Below are positions 1 through 9,242 of a DNA stretch of 64,000 bases, one piece after another. The number at the start of each line of letters is the position of its first letter. The stretch's first letter is position 1. The notes under the pieces were generated by a model. That model ran no database searches. It was given only the letters and a program-made list of their open reading frames with translations, and had not been told where the DNA came from. Origin of the DNA: Acidobacteriaceae bacterium KBS 83 (GTDB lineage: Bacteria > Acidobacteriota > Terriglobia > Terriglobales > Acidobacteriaceae); the NCBI GenBank assembly GCA_000381585.1, contig KB906734.1, forward strand, positions 310,001 through 374,000, given 5' to 3'. The translations under genes were made by a program, and so were the position numbers.

Positions 1-430
1 TTCCCATGTACCCGGCCAATCGCTCCGCCCACAGGAAGATCGCTCGCGGCTTGAGCGATCCGCGGTCGATCATCGACCACCCATGCGGAGTAAAGGTGCT
101 GGGGATTCCCAACAGCTTCGCTGCTGTGCGTGCAAGCCAACCCGCCTTTGCCGTGTGAGCGCAAACCAGATCTGGTTTTAGCTGTCGGAATGCTTTGACG
201 AGTGCGACGAGTGCCCTCACATCTCGCCACGGCCGCACCGGGCGAACCAGATCGTCGATCGAAAGCTGGCTGATGCCGTACCCGGCAAGGCGTTCATTAA
301 ATATACCGGGACGCCCCGTGATGACTGTCACATCATGGCCCGCCCTCTTCAGCGCCACGCACAAATCATGCACATGACTCTGCGCTCCGCCCAGAACATC
401 TCCGCGTGTCAAAACCTGAACGATCTTCAT
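1..430 (-). CDS. Glycosyltransferase family 4, N-terminal part (cut by window edge)
   Basis: The frame opens at an ATG (428-430) and stays open for 143 codons to the window edge, so the C-terminal catalytic half is missing. It starts MKIVQVLTRGDVLGGAQSH, with a GGAQ/GGA turn, and later has VCAHTAKAGWLAR and TPHGW, typical of the N-terminal Rossmann domain of GT-B, GT4-family enzymes that act at the cytoplasmic membrane on lipid-linked sugars. It is the last visible gene of a minus-strand polysaccharide block; the preceding GT2 gene stops only 7 bp upstream, so they are probably co-transcribed. The sugar donor and acceptor cannot be told from this part. Confidence 0.85.
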   Translation of the reverse strand, partial: MKIVQVLTRGDVLGGAQSHVHDLCVALKRAGHDVTVITGRPGIFNERLAGYGISQLSIDDLVRPVRPWRDVRALVALVKAFRQLKPDLVCAHTAKAGWLARTAAKLLGIPSTFTPHGWSMIDRGSLKPRAIFLWAERLAGYMG

Positions 431-437
431 CTGCTGC

Positions 438-1367
438 TCAGCTCCCGGCCTCGAGCGCCTCTGCCGCAAACGTCTGCGACGGAACAACTCCGGACAGCCC
501 CGATTCGACTACCTGCAACTCGCTCCACAGCGCTTTCCAGGCTTCCAGTTGTTCGGGAGTCGGAGCCGCAGCCCCCTGCCTGCCTAACCTGCGCGTGGGC
601 CCACCCAGCGCCGCGACACAATTCGCTCCAAGCCGCGCCAACTGAATCATGATGAACGCGGCCCGCCGATGCGCCGCCATCGAATCGCCCTCGTGATCGA
701 AGACGAACTTCGTCCACAACAGCTTGTAGCGCGCAAGCTTCTTCAGAGACACATGCTCCTGTCTATAACCCAGAACAATCTCCGCCACATTGGCAAAGCA
801 GCTTTGCTCATAGCTGCGCAGCAGAAGCTCCTGGTCCTGTCCCAGCAGCGCGGTCTCGTTGTAACGCCAGCGCCGGAACCACTCCGTCTTGCCCATCCAT
901 GTCGGATGCCACAGCGGAAAGCCACGGAACGGCTGCTGCACTATGGCGCGATGACGCGCCGGCGGGCTGAAGCGCCAGAGAGCGGCCCCCTTGGCGCCAA
1001 ATACCAGTGCCTGTCCTCCGCAAAGATCCACTTTACGGTGCTGACCCAGAAAATGTAACTGTGTCGCGAGCCGATCGGGAAAAGCCACGTCGTCCGCATC
1101 CATCCTCGCCAGATAGAAACCGCGCGCGCGATCGATGCATTCGTTCAGCCGTGCGGCCAGCCGCCGGCGATTGCCATCCGACCAGACGATGACGCGCGGA
1201 TCCTTGAAGCTGCGCGCGATCTCAAGGCTGCCGTCGGTTGAACCGTCGTCGCAAAGCAGCAACTCGAAATCCTCAAAGGTCTGTTGCAGCATCGAGCGAA
1301 TCGCCAGCGCGAGCGTCCCCCGGCTGTTGAAGAAGGGCATCGCGATGGAGATAGTTGGATTTGGCAT
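438..1367 (-). CDS. Glycosyltransferase family 2
   Basis: A 309-aa GT-A type glycosyltransferase that probably adds one sugar to the exopolysaccharide repeat unit. It opens MPNPTISIAMPFFNSRGTL, then shows the nucleotide-binding LLLCDDGSTDGS segment (about residues 38-49) and the LARMDADDVAFPDRL segment with the DxD metal site. The ATG at 1365-1367 is chosen because a GAGGAGAG ribosome site lies just upstream and the GT2 fold begins there; an open frame extends further upstream into the neighbouring gene without similarity. It follows the GT4 gene by 10 bp and precedes another GT4 gene, as expected of an assembly operon. Specificity is unknown. Confidence 0.88.
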   Translation of the reverse strand: MPNPTISIAMPFFNSRGTLALAIRSMLQQTFEDFELLLCDDGSTDGSLEIARSFKDPRVIVWSDGNRRRLAARLNECIDRARGFYLARMDADDVAFPDRLATQLHFLGQHRKVDLCGGQALVFGAKGAALWRFSPPARHRAIVQQPFRGFPLWHPTWMGKTEWFRRWRYNETALLGQDQELLLRSYEQSCFANVAEIVLGYRQEHVSLKKLARYKLLWTKFVFDHEGDSMAAHRRAAFIMIQLARLGANCVAALGGPTRRLGRQGAAAPTPEQLEAWKALWSELQVVESGLSGVVPSQTFAAEALEAGS

Positions 1368-1377
1368 GCTCTCCTCC

Positions 1378-2430
1378 TCAGGCCGTCTCAGCGACCGCTG
1401 TCTTCCCTGATGCATAAGCCACGGAACGAAAGATCTCTGCGTACGCCGGAACGAGACGATCCAGGCTGAAGTGCCGCTCCACCACCGAGCGCCCTTCCGC
1501 TCCCATATGACCGCGCAGCGCGTCATTATCGATCAGTTCCAGCAGAGTCTCCACCCACTCGCTCGTGTGCGTCGCACCAAAGCCCACTGCGCCATGCGCA
1601 AGGACCTCGCGGTTCATGCCCACGGGCGACACAACTACGGGCACTCCGCACGCCATGTAGCAAAGCATCTTGTAGCTGCACTTGCCGGCGCACCACGCAT
1701 CTTCCACCAGCGGCATCAGTCCGATGGACATCTGCTGAATCACCTCCGGTTCAAGGCCGGGGGCCCAGCGCACAAACTCCACGCGCGCTTCCGGCAAATG
1801 TTTAAAGCGCGGCGGCCGGTCCGCCATGACTCGAAATCGCACGTTACTACGCTCCTGCATCACATGTGCGATTGCGCCCTCAATCTCGTACAGCAGCGGG
1901 AAGTTGCCGCTGGTGCCACTCCAGCCCACCACGACGGGATTGCCGGAAGTATTGGTCTTTCGCGCGGGGTGCAGCAGGTGTGTGTCAATCGCCGTCGGAA
2001 TCACGTGGACCGCGGAATTCCATTGCCGGAAATACTCCGCAAGATATTCATTCCCGCACACCACGGCCGTGCTCGCTCTCGCCAGGTCTTTCGCACGACG
2101 CCCGCCGGTGTTCAACCAAACCGCGTCATCCACATCCAGCACCAGTGGCCTGCGCGCCAGGGCCTGCACCGGCACGAAAGCCGGCAGCAGTTGCCGCGAC
2201 ACCCATGTGACATCGGCGGTCCAGGAGCGCGTCAGCGAGATCAGGCGCGCTGCCGCCGTGCTTGCAGCCCAGATCGGCTGCACGCTCCGCCGCCGCGGCA
2301 ACACATTGCCCCACGGCAACGGATACTCCGTCACGCGAACGCCCAGTGCGCGTAGCGGTTCGATATACTGCCGCACCCGCGCCCGCGCGCTCGGCACATT
2401 CGGTCCGCCTGTGTACGCTGCTATCCGCAT
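1378..2430 (-). CDS. Glycosyltransferase family 4
   Basis: A 350-aa GT-B glycosyltransferase, starting MRIAAYTGGPNVPSARARV. The C-terminal half holds the donor site: VVVGWSGTSGNF, then GLMPLVEDAWCAGKCSYK followed by MLCYMACGVPVVVSPVGM, the usual GT4 signature. Its start overlaps the end of the upstream polymerase gene by 10 bp (ATG CGG ATA inside TGC GGA TAG), which implies translational coupling. A diverged copy of its first 29 codons occurs at 3747-3833 with exactly the same overlap to the other polymerase gene, so this gene was once part of a duplicated unit. The sugar specificity is unknown. Confidence 0.88.
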   Translation of the reverse strand: MRIAAYTGGPNVPSARARVRQYIEPLRALGVRVTEYPLPWGNVLPRRRSVQPIWAASTAAARLISLTRSWTADVTWVSRQLLPAFVPVQALARRPLVLDVDDAVWLNTGGRRAKDLARASTAVVCGNEYLAEYFRQWNSAVHVIPTAIDTHLLHPARKTNTSGNPVVVGWSGTSGNFPLLYEIEGAIAHVMQERSNVRFRVMADRPPRFKHLPEARVEFVRWAPGLEPEVIQQMSIGLMPLVEDAWCAGKCSYKMLCYMACGVPVVVSPVGMNREVLAHGAVGFGATHTSEWVETLLELIDNDALRGHMGAEGRSVVERHFSLDRLVPAYAEIFRSVAYASGKTAVAETA

Positions 2431-3713
2431 ATCGAAAACTCCACTATTGGGATCTCGGCAGGTCTGCTCTGCGGACCGAAACGAATACTGGGGAGGTGGT
2501 ACACCAGTGTTGATACGGTGGCCGCTTTCACCCAGAACATCACTTGGGCGAAAAATTCTTCAGAGAAGATCGACATCAGCGTTGCGAATATGAAGGCGCC
2601 TGCTGTGAAGACCGCCCACGTGCTGCCGTGAATCGCGCATCGATATACGTAGCACGCCAGGAACCCGACGATCCCCATGAGCCAGATCACTCCGACCATC
2701 CCTCCGTGGTCCATATAAAGCGGAAGAAATACCGTATAGACGTTCGTGATTTGGGTGGCCGAAATCTTTGTGTATGCGAGGTTGCGATCGCGCTCCGGAA
2801 AATTTGCGCCAAACTTGTCTGCGATTCTTTTTACAAATTTGCCGAGTTCCCAGCCGTATCTCAACTCCGGATTCTGCCGGTTCTGGTCGAATGCGATGAT
2901 CCCTCCGAGCCAGTAGGTTCCAAAGCCTTCTGCAACGCGGGGAAGATTGTCTTCAATCGAAGCGCCCGGACCAGCGCCATACTTGTTCATCGCAACTTGA
3001 TTCACCGCAAACACGAAAAGAAAGGTCAGGCCGACGCTTACCAGGAGTCGCGTGGGAGGTATTCCCCGGCGAACCCACAGCAACACAACACAGCTCACCA
3101 GAACGAGGAGCACCTCGGATCGTGCTCCGTTCACCATCTGATAGCCCGCCGCCATCAAGACGATCAGCGCAGTACGCCAGCGCTTCTTCCCCGTATCGGC
3201 ATACTCGCAGACTGCGATCAGCGCGACGATGCTGAGAAACGGCAACAGCATGGACTCGATATGCGAAACGCCGCCACCGCTGACATTGGCCTTATTGGAA
3301 GCAATTCTTACCTGCTTCCACATGCTTTCGCGAGGTGCGATGCTGCCGCTCAAGCTCTTCAGATAAAGAAAGAAGAAAGGCAGATTGAGCACCATCAGCA
3401 CGACAGCCCAGTTCAGGTACCGGTCGATCTGCGATCTCCTGAATGCACTCGCGCCGGAGATTGTCTGTCGTACCCGCACAGGCGCATGCACAGCCAGCAA
3501 GCTGCCGACTGAGAATGCGAATACTCCCACGAGAACAATATCCAGCGCCGTGCTTGTCAGGGGGAAGTAGATATCACCGCATAACCATATGGCCGCGATC
3601 GTCACTGCCCAAACCGTGGCGATCAGCGCGGGCGGAAACAGGATCGACCGCCCGTACCGGTACATGAAAAAGCCCCAGATGCCCAGCAGCAAAATCGCCA
3701 CTTCTAAGGACAT
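2421..3713 (-). CDS. Wzy-like O-antigen/exopolysaccharide polymerase (copy 2)
   Basis: A 430-aa multi-spanning inner-membrane protein with about ten hydrophobic segments, starting MSLEVAILLLGIWGFFMY. It has the same length as its upstream neighbour and roughly half of its residues match, with shared blocks such as GRSILFPPAL, LCGD, IAPRE, VNQVAM, TYWLGGI and YVYRCAI. Wzy-type polymerases join undecaprenyl-linked repeat units on the periplasmic side; this assignment rests on topology and on the position between wzc-like and glycosyltransferase genes. The ATG at 3711-3713 follows a GTGGAGGCGTA segment also found before copy 1. The frame is open for 40 more codons upstream, but these encode a stump of a glycosyltransferase. 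Confidence 0.75.
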   Translation of the reverse strand: MSLEVAILLLGIWGFFMYRYGRSILFPPALIATVWAVTIAAIWLCGDIYFPLTSTALDIVLVGVFAFSVGSLLAVHAPVRVRQTISGASAFRRSQIDRYLNWAVVLMVLNLPFFFLYLKSLSGSIAPRESMWKQVRIASNKANVSGGGVSHIESMLLPFLSIVALIAVCEYADTGKKRWRTALIVLMAAGYQMVNGARSEVLLVLVSCVVLLWVRRGIPPTRLLVSVGLTFLFVFAVNQVAMNKYGAGPGASIEDNLPRVAEGFGTYWLGGIIAFDQNRQNPELRYGWELGKFVKRIADKFGANFPERDRNLAYTKISATQITNVYTVFLPLYMDHGGMVGVIWLMGIVGFLACYVYRCAIHGSTWAVFTAGAFIFATLMSIFSEEFFAQVMFWVKAATVSTLVYHLPSIRFGPQSRPAEIPIVEFSICG

Positions 3714-3746
3714 ACGTACGCCTCCACTGGAACGTGTACCGGCGCA

Positions 3747-3833
3747 AAAAGCGCGCAACGGCTCAATGTACTGCTGTACTCGTGCCCGAGCACCCGGTAC
3801 ATGCGGTCCGCTGGTGTACGCGGCTAACCGCAT
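3747..3833 (-). pseudogene. Remnant of a GT4 glycosyltransferase 5' end
   Basis: The 29 codons read MRLAAYTSGPHVPGARARVQ followed by QYIEPLRAF. They match 23 of 29 residues at the start of the glycosyltransferase at 1378-2430. The ATG overlaps the stop of the upstream polymerase by 10 bp, exactly as the intact gene overlaps the other polymerase. After codon 29 the similarity stops and the leader of polymerase copy 2 begins, so the rest of the glycosyltransferase was deleted. The stump is still in frame with polymerase copy 2 and could act as a coupled leader or be fused to it. Confidence 0.8.
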
Positions 3834-5116
3834 ACAGGGTCCCCTGATGCACGCAATGGATCCTTCGTACGCATATGGAGAGACTTGAGCGGCGGCAGGA
3901 AGTAAATCGACGTCGAGAAGAGCGCCATCTTGAGCATGAACGTGATTTGCGCGAAGAACTCATCCGAAAAGAACGTCATCAGCGTAGAGAAGATCAGCGC
4001 GCCAAGAATGAAAACTGCCCAGCAACTCCCGCCGATAGCGCAGCGGTATACGTAAGTACTCAGCAATCCGACAGCGAACATCAGATAAACCACACCGGCC
4101 ATGCTGTCGGTCTGCATGTAATACGGCAGAAAGATGCTGTAGACGTTCGTCACCTGCGTAGGGGAGACCTTCGTGTATTCCAGGTCTCTGTTGTGCTGAA
4201 GAAAATCTGCGCCCAGTTTGTTCGCGATGCGGATCGCGAAGGCGTTCAGGTCCCAGCCGTACTTCAGTTTTGGATTCTGGCAGAACTGGTCGAAGGCAAC
4301 GATCCCTCCCAGCCAATACGTAGTCACACCCTCCACTACCTTGGGGACGTTTTCTCCGATCGAAGCGTTCGAGTCGGCTCCAAACTTCCCCATGGCCACC
4401 TGGTTCACAATGAACACCGTGCCAAAGCCGAGAACCGCCGTAAGAAGCACTTTCTTGGGAGGCGTCCCGCTCCTGACCCAGTAGATTGTCACTGCGCTGA
4501 CAAGAAGCAGAAGTATGTCCGAGCGCGACCCATTCAGAAGGTGATAGAGCGCTGCAAGTACGAACGTGGCGAGTGCATGCTTGCCGTCCTGCTTCGTCTC
4601 TGTCCATTCGAACACTGCCAGAAGGGCCATGAACGAGATCAGAGGCAGAATGCTGCTCTCGATATGAACGCCACCACCTCCAGTCGCATTTGCGTGAATC
4701 GATGCCATGCGAATCTGCCGCCAGATACCCTCGCGAGGAGCGATGGTGGCGCTCAATTGACCGAGATAGGCCAGAAAGAATGGGAAGTTCAGCACGAGGA
4801 TCAGCGGCGTCCACCGGAGAAGCCGGCGAATGCTGGTAATTCGCATCCGCGAAACCTTCTCAAGGTTGAAGGCCCGGTTCCTGGGAAGCCGAATCGCGAT
4901 CACCCCACCAATCGAAAATGCAACAATCCCTGCGAAGGCGATGAAAACCGTGGTGTGGGTGATCGGGTAATACATGTCGCCGCAGAGCAGCAGGACGAGA
5001 AGCGTCGCTGCCCAGACGAGCGTCAGCAGCGCAGGCGGAAACAAAATCGACCGCCCGCGCCGGTACATGAGAAAGCCCCAGGCGCTCAGCAGCAGGATGG
5101 CCGTCGTTAGCGACAT
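3824..5116 (-). CDS. Wzy-like O-antigen/exopolysaccharide polymerase (copy 1)
   Basis: A 430-aa integral membrane protein, beginning MSLTTAILLLSAWGFLMYRR, with about ten predicted transmembrane segments and a larger polar loop around IAPREGIWRQIRMAS, as in Wzy/EpsK-like polymerases. It is a tandem paralogue of the gene downstream (equal length, about half the residues identical by eye). The ATG at 5114-5116 is preceded by a GGTGGAGGCG ribosome site. It is separated by 158 bp from the wzc-like gene upstream. Having two polymerases in one locus could mean two linkages or a redundant copy. The family call is by topology and context. Confidence 0.75.
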   Translation of the reverse strand: MSLTTAILLLSAWGFLMYRRGRSILFPPALLTLVWAATLLVLLLCGDMYYPITHTTVFIAFAGIVAFSIGGVIAIRLPRNRAFNLEKVSRMRITSIRRLLRWTPLILVLNFPFFLAYLGQLSATIAPREGIWRQIRMASIHANATGGGGVHIESSILPLISFMALLAVFEWTETKQDGKHALATFVLAALYHLLNGSRSDILLLLVSAVTIYWVRSGTPPKKVLLTAVLGFGTVFIVNQVAMGKFGADSNASIGENVPKVVEGVTTYWLGGIVAFDQFCQNPKLKYGWDLNAFAIRIANKLGADFLQHNRDLEYTKVSPTQVTNVYSIFLPYYMQTDSMAGVVYLMFAVGLLSTYVYRCAIGGSCWAVFILGALIFSTLMTFFSDEFFAQITFMLKMALFSTSIYFLPPLKSLHMRTKDPLRASGDPVCG

Positions 5117-5274
5117 GCTCTACGCCTCCACCAGAACAGGCGTGCCGCTCCACACCGTGTTGCGAAAGTGACGCTTGCCTGCCGAGCGTGCGCGGCCCCT
5201 CCATCAAGCGCAGCTAGCGTAGCGCAGGGGAGAGTAGTAGTAGGGGTCGCCATGATCCGCTGCTCTCTCGAGTT

Positions 5275-7428
5275 TTAAGCGCTGCGCAGCGCCGTGTAGT
5301 AGCGGCGATACGCCTTGTACGTCTTGTCCGACGCGATCGTCGATGACTGGTTGAGCACCACGCCCGCCACATGTACGTTGACGCGCGAGAGGGTCTCCAT
5401 CACCGAGCGCAATGAGCCCATTGACGTTTCGCCGCTGCGCGCCGCGAGCAACGTCGCATCGGTTGCTACCGCAAGATCGAGCGTCTCAGCACAGCCAAGC
5501 AGAGGAGGCGAGTCCACCACAATCGCATCGAATTCTTTGTATGCATGCTCCAGCATCTCGTTGATGCGAGCGCCGAGCAGCGAGATCGGCAGCGGCATCG
5601 CCGTGCCGGAGCCCAACAGAAAGAGGTTTTGCGTGCCGGGCACAGGACGGTACAACCCAGTCAGTTCTCGCTTGCCCGTCAGGAAATCGGAGATGCCGGG
5701 CTGCCTTTCGAGCTGGACCAGCTTCTCGAGCGTCGATTGACGCAGGTCCGCGTCGATCAGCAGCGTGCGCTTGCCCTGCTCTGCCTGCGCCATCGCCAGG
5801 GAAAGAGCGATTGTGGACTTGCCCTCGCCCGGCAGCGCGCTCGTCACCAGAACGCTCTTCCGGCCAGTCGCTCCCGGCGCCAGCGCCATGTAACTGCGAA
5901 GGTGGCGTACACCCTCGAAGAAGAAGCCGCCATCCAGGCTCGGCCCATGCTTGTCAAAGGAACGGAGCGTTGAGTTGGGGGCTACCAGCCGCAGCAGCTT
6001 GCCATCCACCTTCGGCAAGGTGCAGATCACTCGAACTCCAAGCGCATGCTGTATGTGGAGCGGGTCCTTCACCGACTCATCCGTCAGCTCGCGCGAGACG
6101 AAATACAGGCTGCTCATCGCCCCGAACAGCACCAGGCACGCCGGAACCATCAGGAACCAGTTGGGAAAGATTGGCTTGGCCGGCGGCCGCGCCGCATCAG
6201 CAAGGCGGATCACGTTGTTCTTCAACTCGGAGTTGATACCCGCCTGCTTGATCTTTGAGAACAGGTCCTGATAGACAACTTCGGCCGCGTCCGCCTCATG
6301 CTTCAGGCGCGTGTATTCAAACGAGCGCGCTGTCAGATCATCCACATCACGTTTGGTATCCGTCACCGCCTGAGACAACATCCGCTCCCGCATCTCCGAC
6401 TGGTGGTAATCCACTCCGGTTCGCGCCACAATCTGCTGGCGGTTGATCTCCATCGTCTGTTCGGCATCCTGCAGCTGCGCGGCCGCTTTGCGGTATTCGG
6501 GATGCCCCGTCCCATAGGTGGATGCCACCAGGGCCAGGTTCGCACGTGCCGCGTTGGCTGCCTCTGTCTCCTTCTGCAGATCGGTAGCCTGCAGTGACGG
6601 AAGCGTTCCCTTCCTGGCCGCGCTAAATGTCGATTGCTTGCTGATCCGGTCGCCTTCCGCGGCGCTGTACTCAGCGTTCAGCGCCTGCAGCTTCGCCACC
6701 AGAACACTTGTCTTCTGCTCGGGATCGGCTGTGCCCAACTCCTTCTGGTACTTCATCAGAGCAAGATGGCTCGACTCCATCTTCTGCTTCAGGTCCATGA
6801 GCTGCTGCTCCATGGATGTGGTCAGCCGCCCGGTTTCTTTCACACGTGTTGCGAAGATGTTCTGTAGATAGGAATCCGCGATCCCATTCGCCACATCCGC
6901 AGCGATCTGCGGATCTCGGTCCTTATACGTAATCGTCAGAATGTACGTGTTCGGCTCGCGCTGGATCTTCAGCTTCTTCAGCTTGATCGGCGCCTCACGG
7001 ATCATTCGCTCCTTGTCGGGCGAGTAACGCCAGAAGATGTAACGGCTCAGTTGATGCTCCCGCTCCAGCAAGTTGTATTTCTCGGCTACTGGACGAAGAA
7101 CCACGTCGGCCTGCAACAGATTCATCTGCGTCGCCATGAACTGGTCATCACCCGTGGTCAGCAGCTTGTCGTCGCCCACCCCTTGCGGCTGCGCTTGCCG
7201 ATCGACCGCGACCATCGCCGTACCGGCATTGATCTGCGGCAGCAATGCACAGATGCCAATGCCGAGGATCGTCAGCGCGAGAGTGACAAGAGCGATCTTG
7301 CCCAGATTCTGGCGAACAATGCCGACGTAATACAAAAGCGGCCGCTGAAAGTCGGCAGGATCCGCCAGCCTCCGCGCTGGGGGCAGAGGTATAGAAGGGG
7401 CGAGGAGTGTACCTGTAGATTCAGACAT
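5275..7428 (-). CDS. Wzc-like polysaccharide copolymerase / BY-type tyrosine kinase
   Basis: A 717-aa inner-membrane protein that controls chain length and export of the polysaccharide. Residues 30-115 form a Wzz domain with a membrane segment at about 44-64; a long coiled-coil periplasmic stretch (about 200-400) follows, then a second membrane segment (about 422-444). The cytoplasmic kinase has Walker A SALPGEGKST (530-539), Walker A' LLIDADLRQST (556-566) and Walker B IVVDSPP (636-642). The C-terminus carries a tyrosine cluster (Y704, Y707, Y710, Y711), the usual autophosphorylation tail. A GGGAAAGAT ribosome site precedes the ATG. It lies 51 bp after the Wza-like gene, the normal partner order. 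Confidence 0.93.
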   Translation of the reverse strand: MSESTGTLLAPSIPLPPARRLADPADFQRPLLYYVGIVRQNLGKIALVTLALTILGIGICALLPQINAGTAMVAVDRQAQPQGVGDDKLLTTGDDQFMATQMNLLQADVVLRPVAEKYNLLEREHQLSRYIFWRYSPDKERMIREAPIKLKKLKIQREPNTYILTITYKDRDPQIAADVANGIADSYLQNIFATRVKETGRLTTSMEQQLMDLKQKMESSHLALMKYQKELGTADPEQKTSVLVAKLQALNAEYSAAEGDRISKQSTFSAARKGTLPSLQATDLQKETEAANAARANLALVASTYGTGHPEYRKAAAQLQDAEQTMEINRQQIVARTGVDYHQSEMRERMLSQAVTDTKRDVDDLTARSFEYTRLKHEADAAEVVYQDLFSKIKQAGINSELKNNVIRLADAARPPAKPIFPNWFLMVPACLVLFGAMSSLYFVSRELTDESVKDPLHIQHALGVRVICTLPKVDGKLLRLVAPNSTLRSFDKHGPSLDGGFFFEGVRHLRSYMALAPGATGRKSVLVTSALPGEGKSTIALSLAMAQAEQGKRTLLIDADLRQSTLEKLVQLERQPGISDFLTGKRELTGLYRPVPGTQNLFLLGSGTAMPLPISLLGARINEMLEHAYKEFDAIVVDSPPLLGCAETLDLAVATDATLLAARSGETSMGSLRSVMETLSRVNVHVAGVVLNQSSTIASDKTYKAYRRYYTALRSA

Positions 7429-7479
7429 GTAATCTTTCCCAAGCAGCTGCGAAGTCGGGTGGAGTAGATGAAACGGAAA

Positions 7480-8448
7480 TCAGTGCGCGCTCCAGATGGC
7501 TGCCGAAACAGCGGTGTTTCCCATGCCACTGATGTGGTTGAAAACATTGGCGGTATTCTTCATCCCGCGATTGGTGGGGATATAAAGAATGTCGTTCGCT
7601 GCAAGCTTCACATCAGGAGATTTGCGATCCATAATCTTGCGAAGTGGGACCGCGATCTGCGTCTTTTCGGTTTGACCAGGTTGCGCTCTGTAGATGTACG
7701 CGACGTCACGATTGAACGAATCCAGCCCGCCACTCATCGCGACCGCCTTCAACACCGTCGTGTCTTGCGAATCTGTAAACGGAAATGAGCCGGGCGCCTT
7801 CACCTGACCGACGACAAAGATCTTCTGCATCTCGGGAACTGAGATCCTGTCGCCGCCCGTGACTTTGGCGTTCAGCTCCGGATGCGAGCCGTCCAATAAA
7901 TCCTTGATCAAAATATGCGAAGGAGCGTTGCCGGGCCGTTCCAGGACGACCTCGGGACCAGCATCCGTCGAGAAACCGCCAGCATCGTTGATGGCATCTA
8001 GAAGCCGAGTGTCCTGGAACTCCTGAATGGTGGCTGGCGACTTCACCGCCCCCGATATCGTCACCGCGCGGCTGCGATACTCCACAACCGACACATCCAC
8101 GATCGGTGAAACCAGTATGTGCTGGTCCCGCAGGTTCTGCGCGATCACCTTCGCGGCAGCATCCGGAAGCAGACCGCTCACCTTCACCGGCTGGTTCAAC
8201 AGAGGCAGCAGCAACGCTCCGTCCTGGTCAACGCGAAACGATCTGGACAGCTCGGGCGAGTCATACACCGAAAGCCTGACCAGGTCAGAAGGTCCGAGCG
8301 GTTGAAACGGAAGATTCGCGCCATCGGTCGTACTCACTGGCGATGGATTCGGCCGATCGCTTTGCGACTGCGTAGTGCGCTGTGCAACAGCAGCAGTCGA
8401 AAGCAGAATGCAGGCGAGCGCAGCGGTCGATGTCTTTCTCGTGAGCAT
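7480..8448 (-). CDS. Wza-like polysaccharide export protein (SLBB domains)
   Basis: A 322-aa exported protein expected to form the outer-membrane or periplasmic channel for the exopolysaccharide. It has an N-terminal signal peptide ending near AVAQ, a poly-export domain (about residues 50-125, LGPSDLVRLSVYDSPELS), then two SLBB-type segments starting near AVTISGAVKSP and IFVVGQVKAPGSFPF. No convincing lipobox is seen. The ATG at 8446-8448 is preferred over the GTG two codons upstream because AGAGGTGGAC gives a well-spaced ribosome site. It precedes the wzc-like gene in one operon. Confidence 0.9.
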   Translation of the reverse strand: MLTRKTSTAALACILLSTAAVAQRTTQSQSDRPNPSPVSTTDGANLPFQPLGPSDLVRLSVYDSPELSRSFRVDQDGALLLPLLNQPVKVSGLLPDAAAKVIAQNLRDQHILVSPIVDVSVVEYRSRAVTISGAVKSPATIQEFQDTRLLDAINDAGGFSTDAGPEVVLERPGNAPSHILIKDLLDGSHPELNAKVTGGDRISVPEMQKIFVVGQVKAPGSFPFTDSQDTTVLKAVAMSGGLDSFNRDVAYIYRAQPGQTEKTQIAVPLRKIMDRKSPDVKLAANDILYIPTNRGMKNTANVFNHISGMGNTAVSAAIWSAH

Positions 8449-8522
8449 GTCCACCTCTGGTGAAGTATTCCTAGAGTAGGCGAGGGCTCTGAAGCCACCT
8501 TAAGTTCAAAATTAAGTTCTTC

Positions 8523-9062
8523 TTAGGAAGCGGATTTTTTCGGAGAGATTTCGTGGTATTCCCGAGCAACCGCACGATATGCAAGAACGCGCGCCGGAAC
8601 GCCGCCGCAAATAGACATCGCCGGAAGGTCTCGTGTCACCACCGCGCCGGCGCCTACCACAACGCCATCACCTATGGTGACACCTGCGGTGATCACGCAG
8701 TTTGCGCCGATCCAGACATCGTCTCCAATGCGGATCGCCGCATCTCTTCCCGGCTGCTCGCGAATCAACTCACCAGCAGCCGTCCCGTGATTCGACGAGA
8801 TGATCGATACGCAAGGCCCCAGCAGGACATTGCTCCCAATCACAATCGGTCCGCCAGGCGAAGCCCAGATCGAGCACAGATGATTAATGAACGTATCGTC
8901 ACCGATCTCAATCAGACGGGGAAACTTCAGAAAGGCAGTTGGAAGAATCTTTACGTTCTTTCCCATCCGGCGCAGCTGCGCGCGCCGCACGAAATTCCCG
9001 CCTGTAATTAAAGCGAGAAGATACGCCCAACCCTTCACAACCTCTAACAACACTCTGATCAA
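8523..9062 (-). CDS. Hexapeptide-repeat acyltransferase (left-handed beta-helix)
   Basis: A 179-aa member of the LbetaH acyltransferases (WcaF/CysE/LacA-like), which probably O-acetylates sugars of the polysaccharide. The hexapeptide pattern is clear in IGDDVWIGANCVITAGVTIG and the following DGVVVGAGAVVTRD, with the catalytic-type His in ISSNHGTA and the closing GGVPARVL. The apparent start is TTG (9060-9062), preceded by GAGGTCTCGGT; a GTG three codons in is the alternative. It precedes the Wza-like gene by 74 bp on the same strand. Confidence 0.82.
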   Translation of the reverse strand: MIRVLLEVVKGWAYLLALITGGNFVRRAQLRRMGKNVKILPTAFLKFPRLIEIGDDTFINHLCSIWASPGGPIVIGSNVLLGPCVSIISSNHGTAAGELIREQPGRDAAIRIGDDVWIGANCVITAGVTIGDGVVVGAGAVVTRDLPAMSICGGVPARVLAYRAVAREYHEISPKKSAS

Positions 9063-9242
9063 ACCGAGACCTCGGGTGAGTTATGAAGGAATCAGCGTGG
9101 ATTCCTTCCGAACGCATTCCATGCGGCGTGATTCCACAGCATGCCGCTTGTGCGTAACTTTGTCTCCATCCAGATCACACGTAGTGATCCGGCCGCTACG
9201 TATAGCTTGGCGCGCAGCGGCCACCGCAGTACGCAGCTAAGA

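Noticed and set aside
3875-5110. Long plus-strand open frame of about 411 codons opposite polymerase copy 1
   Set aside because: It is antisense to a clear membrane protein gene, is rich in charged residues without motifs, and arises from codon bias of the real gene.
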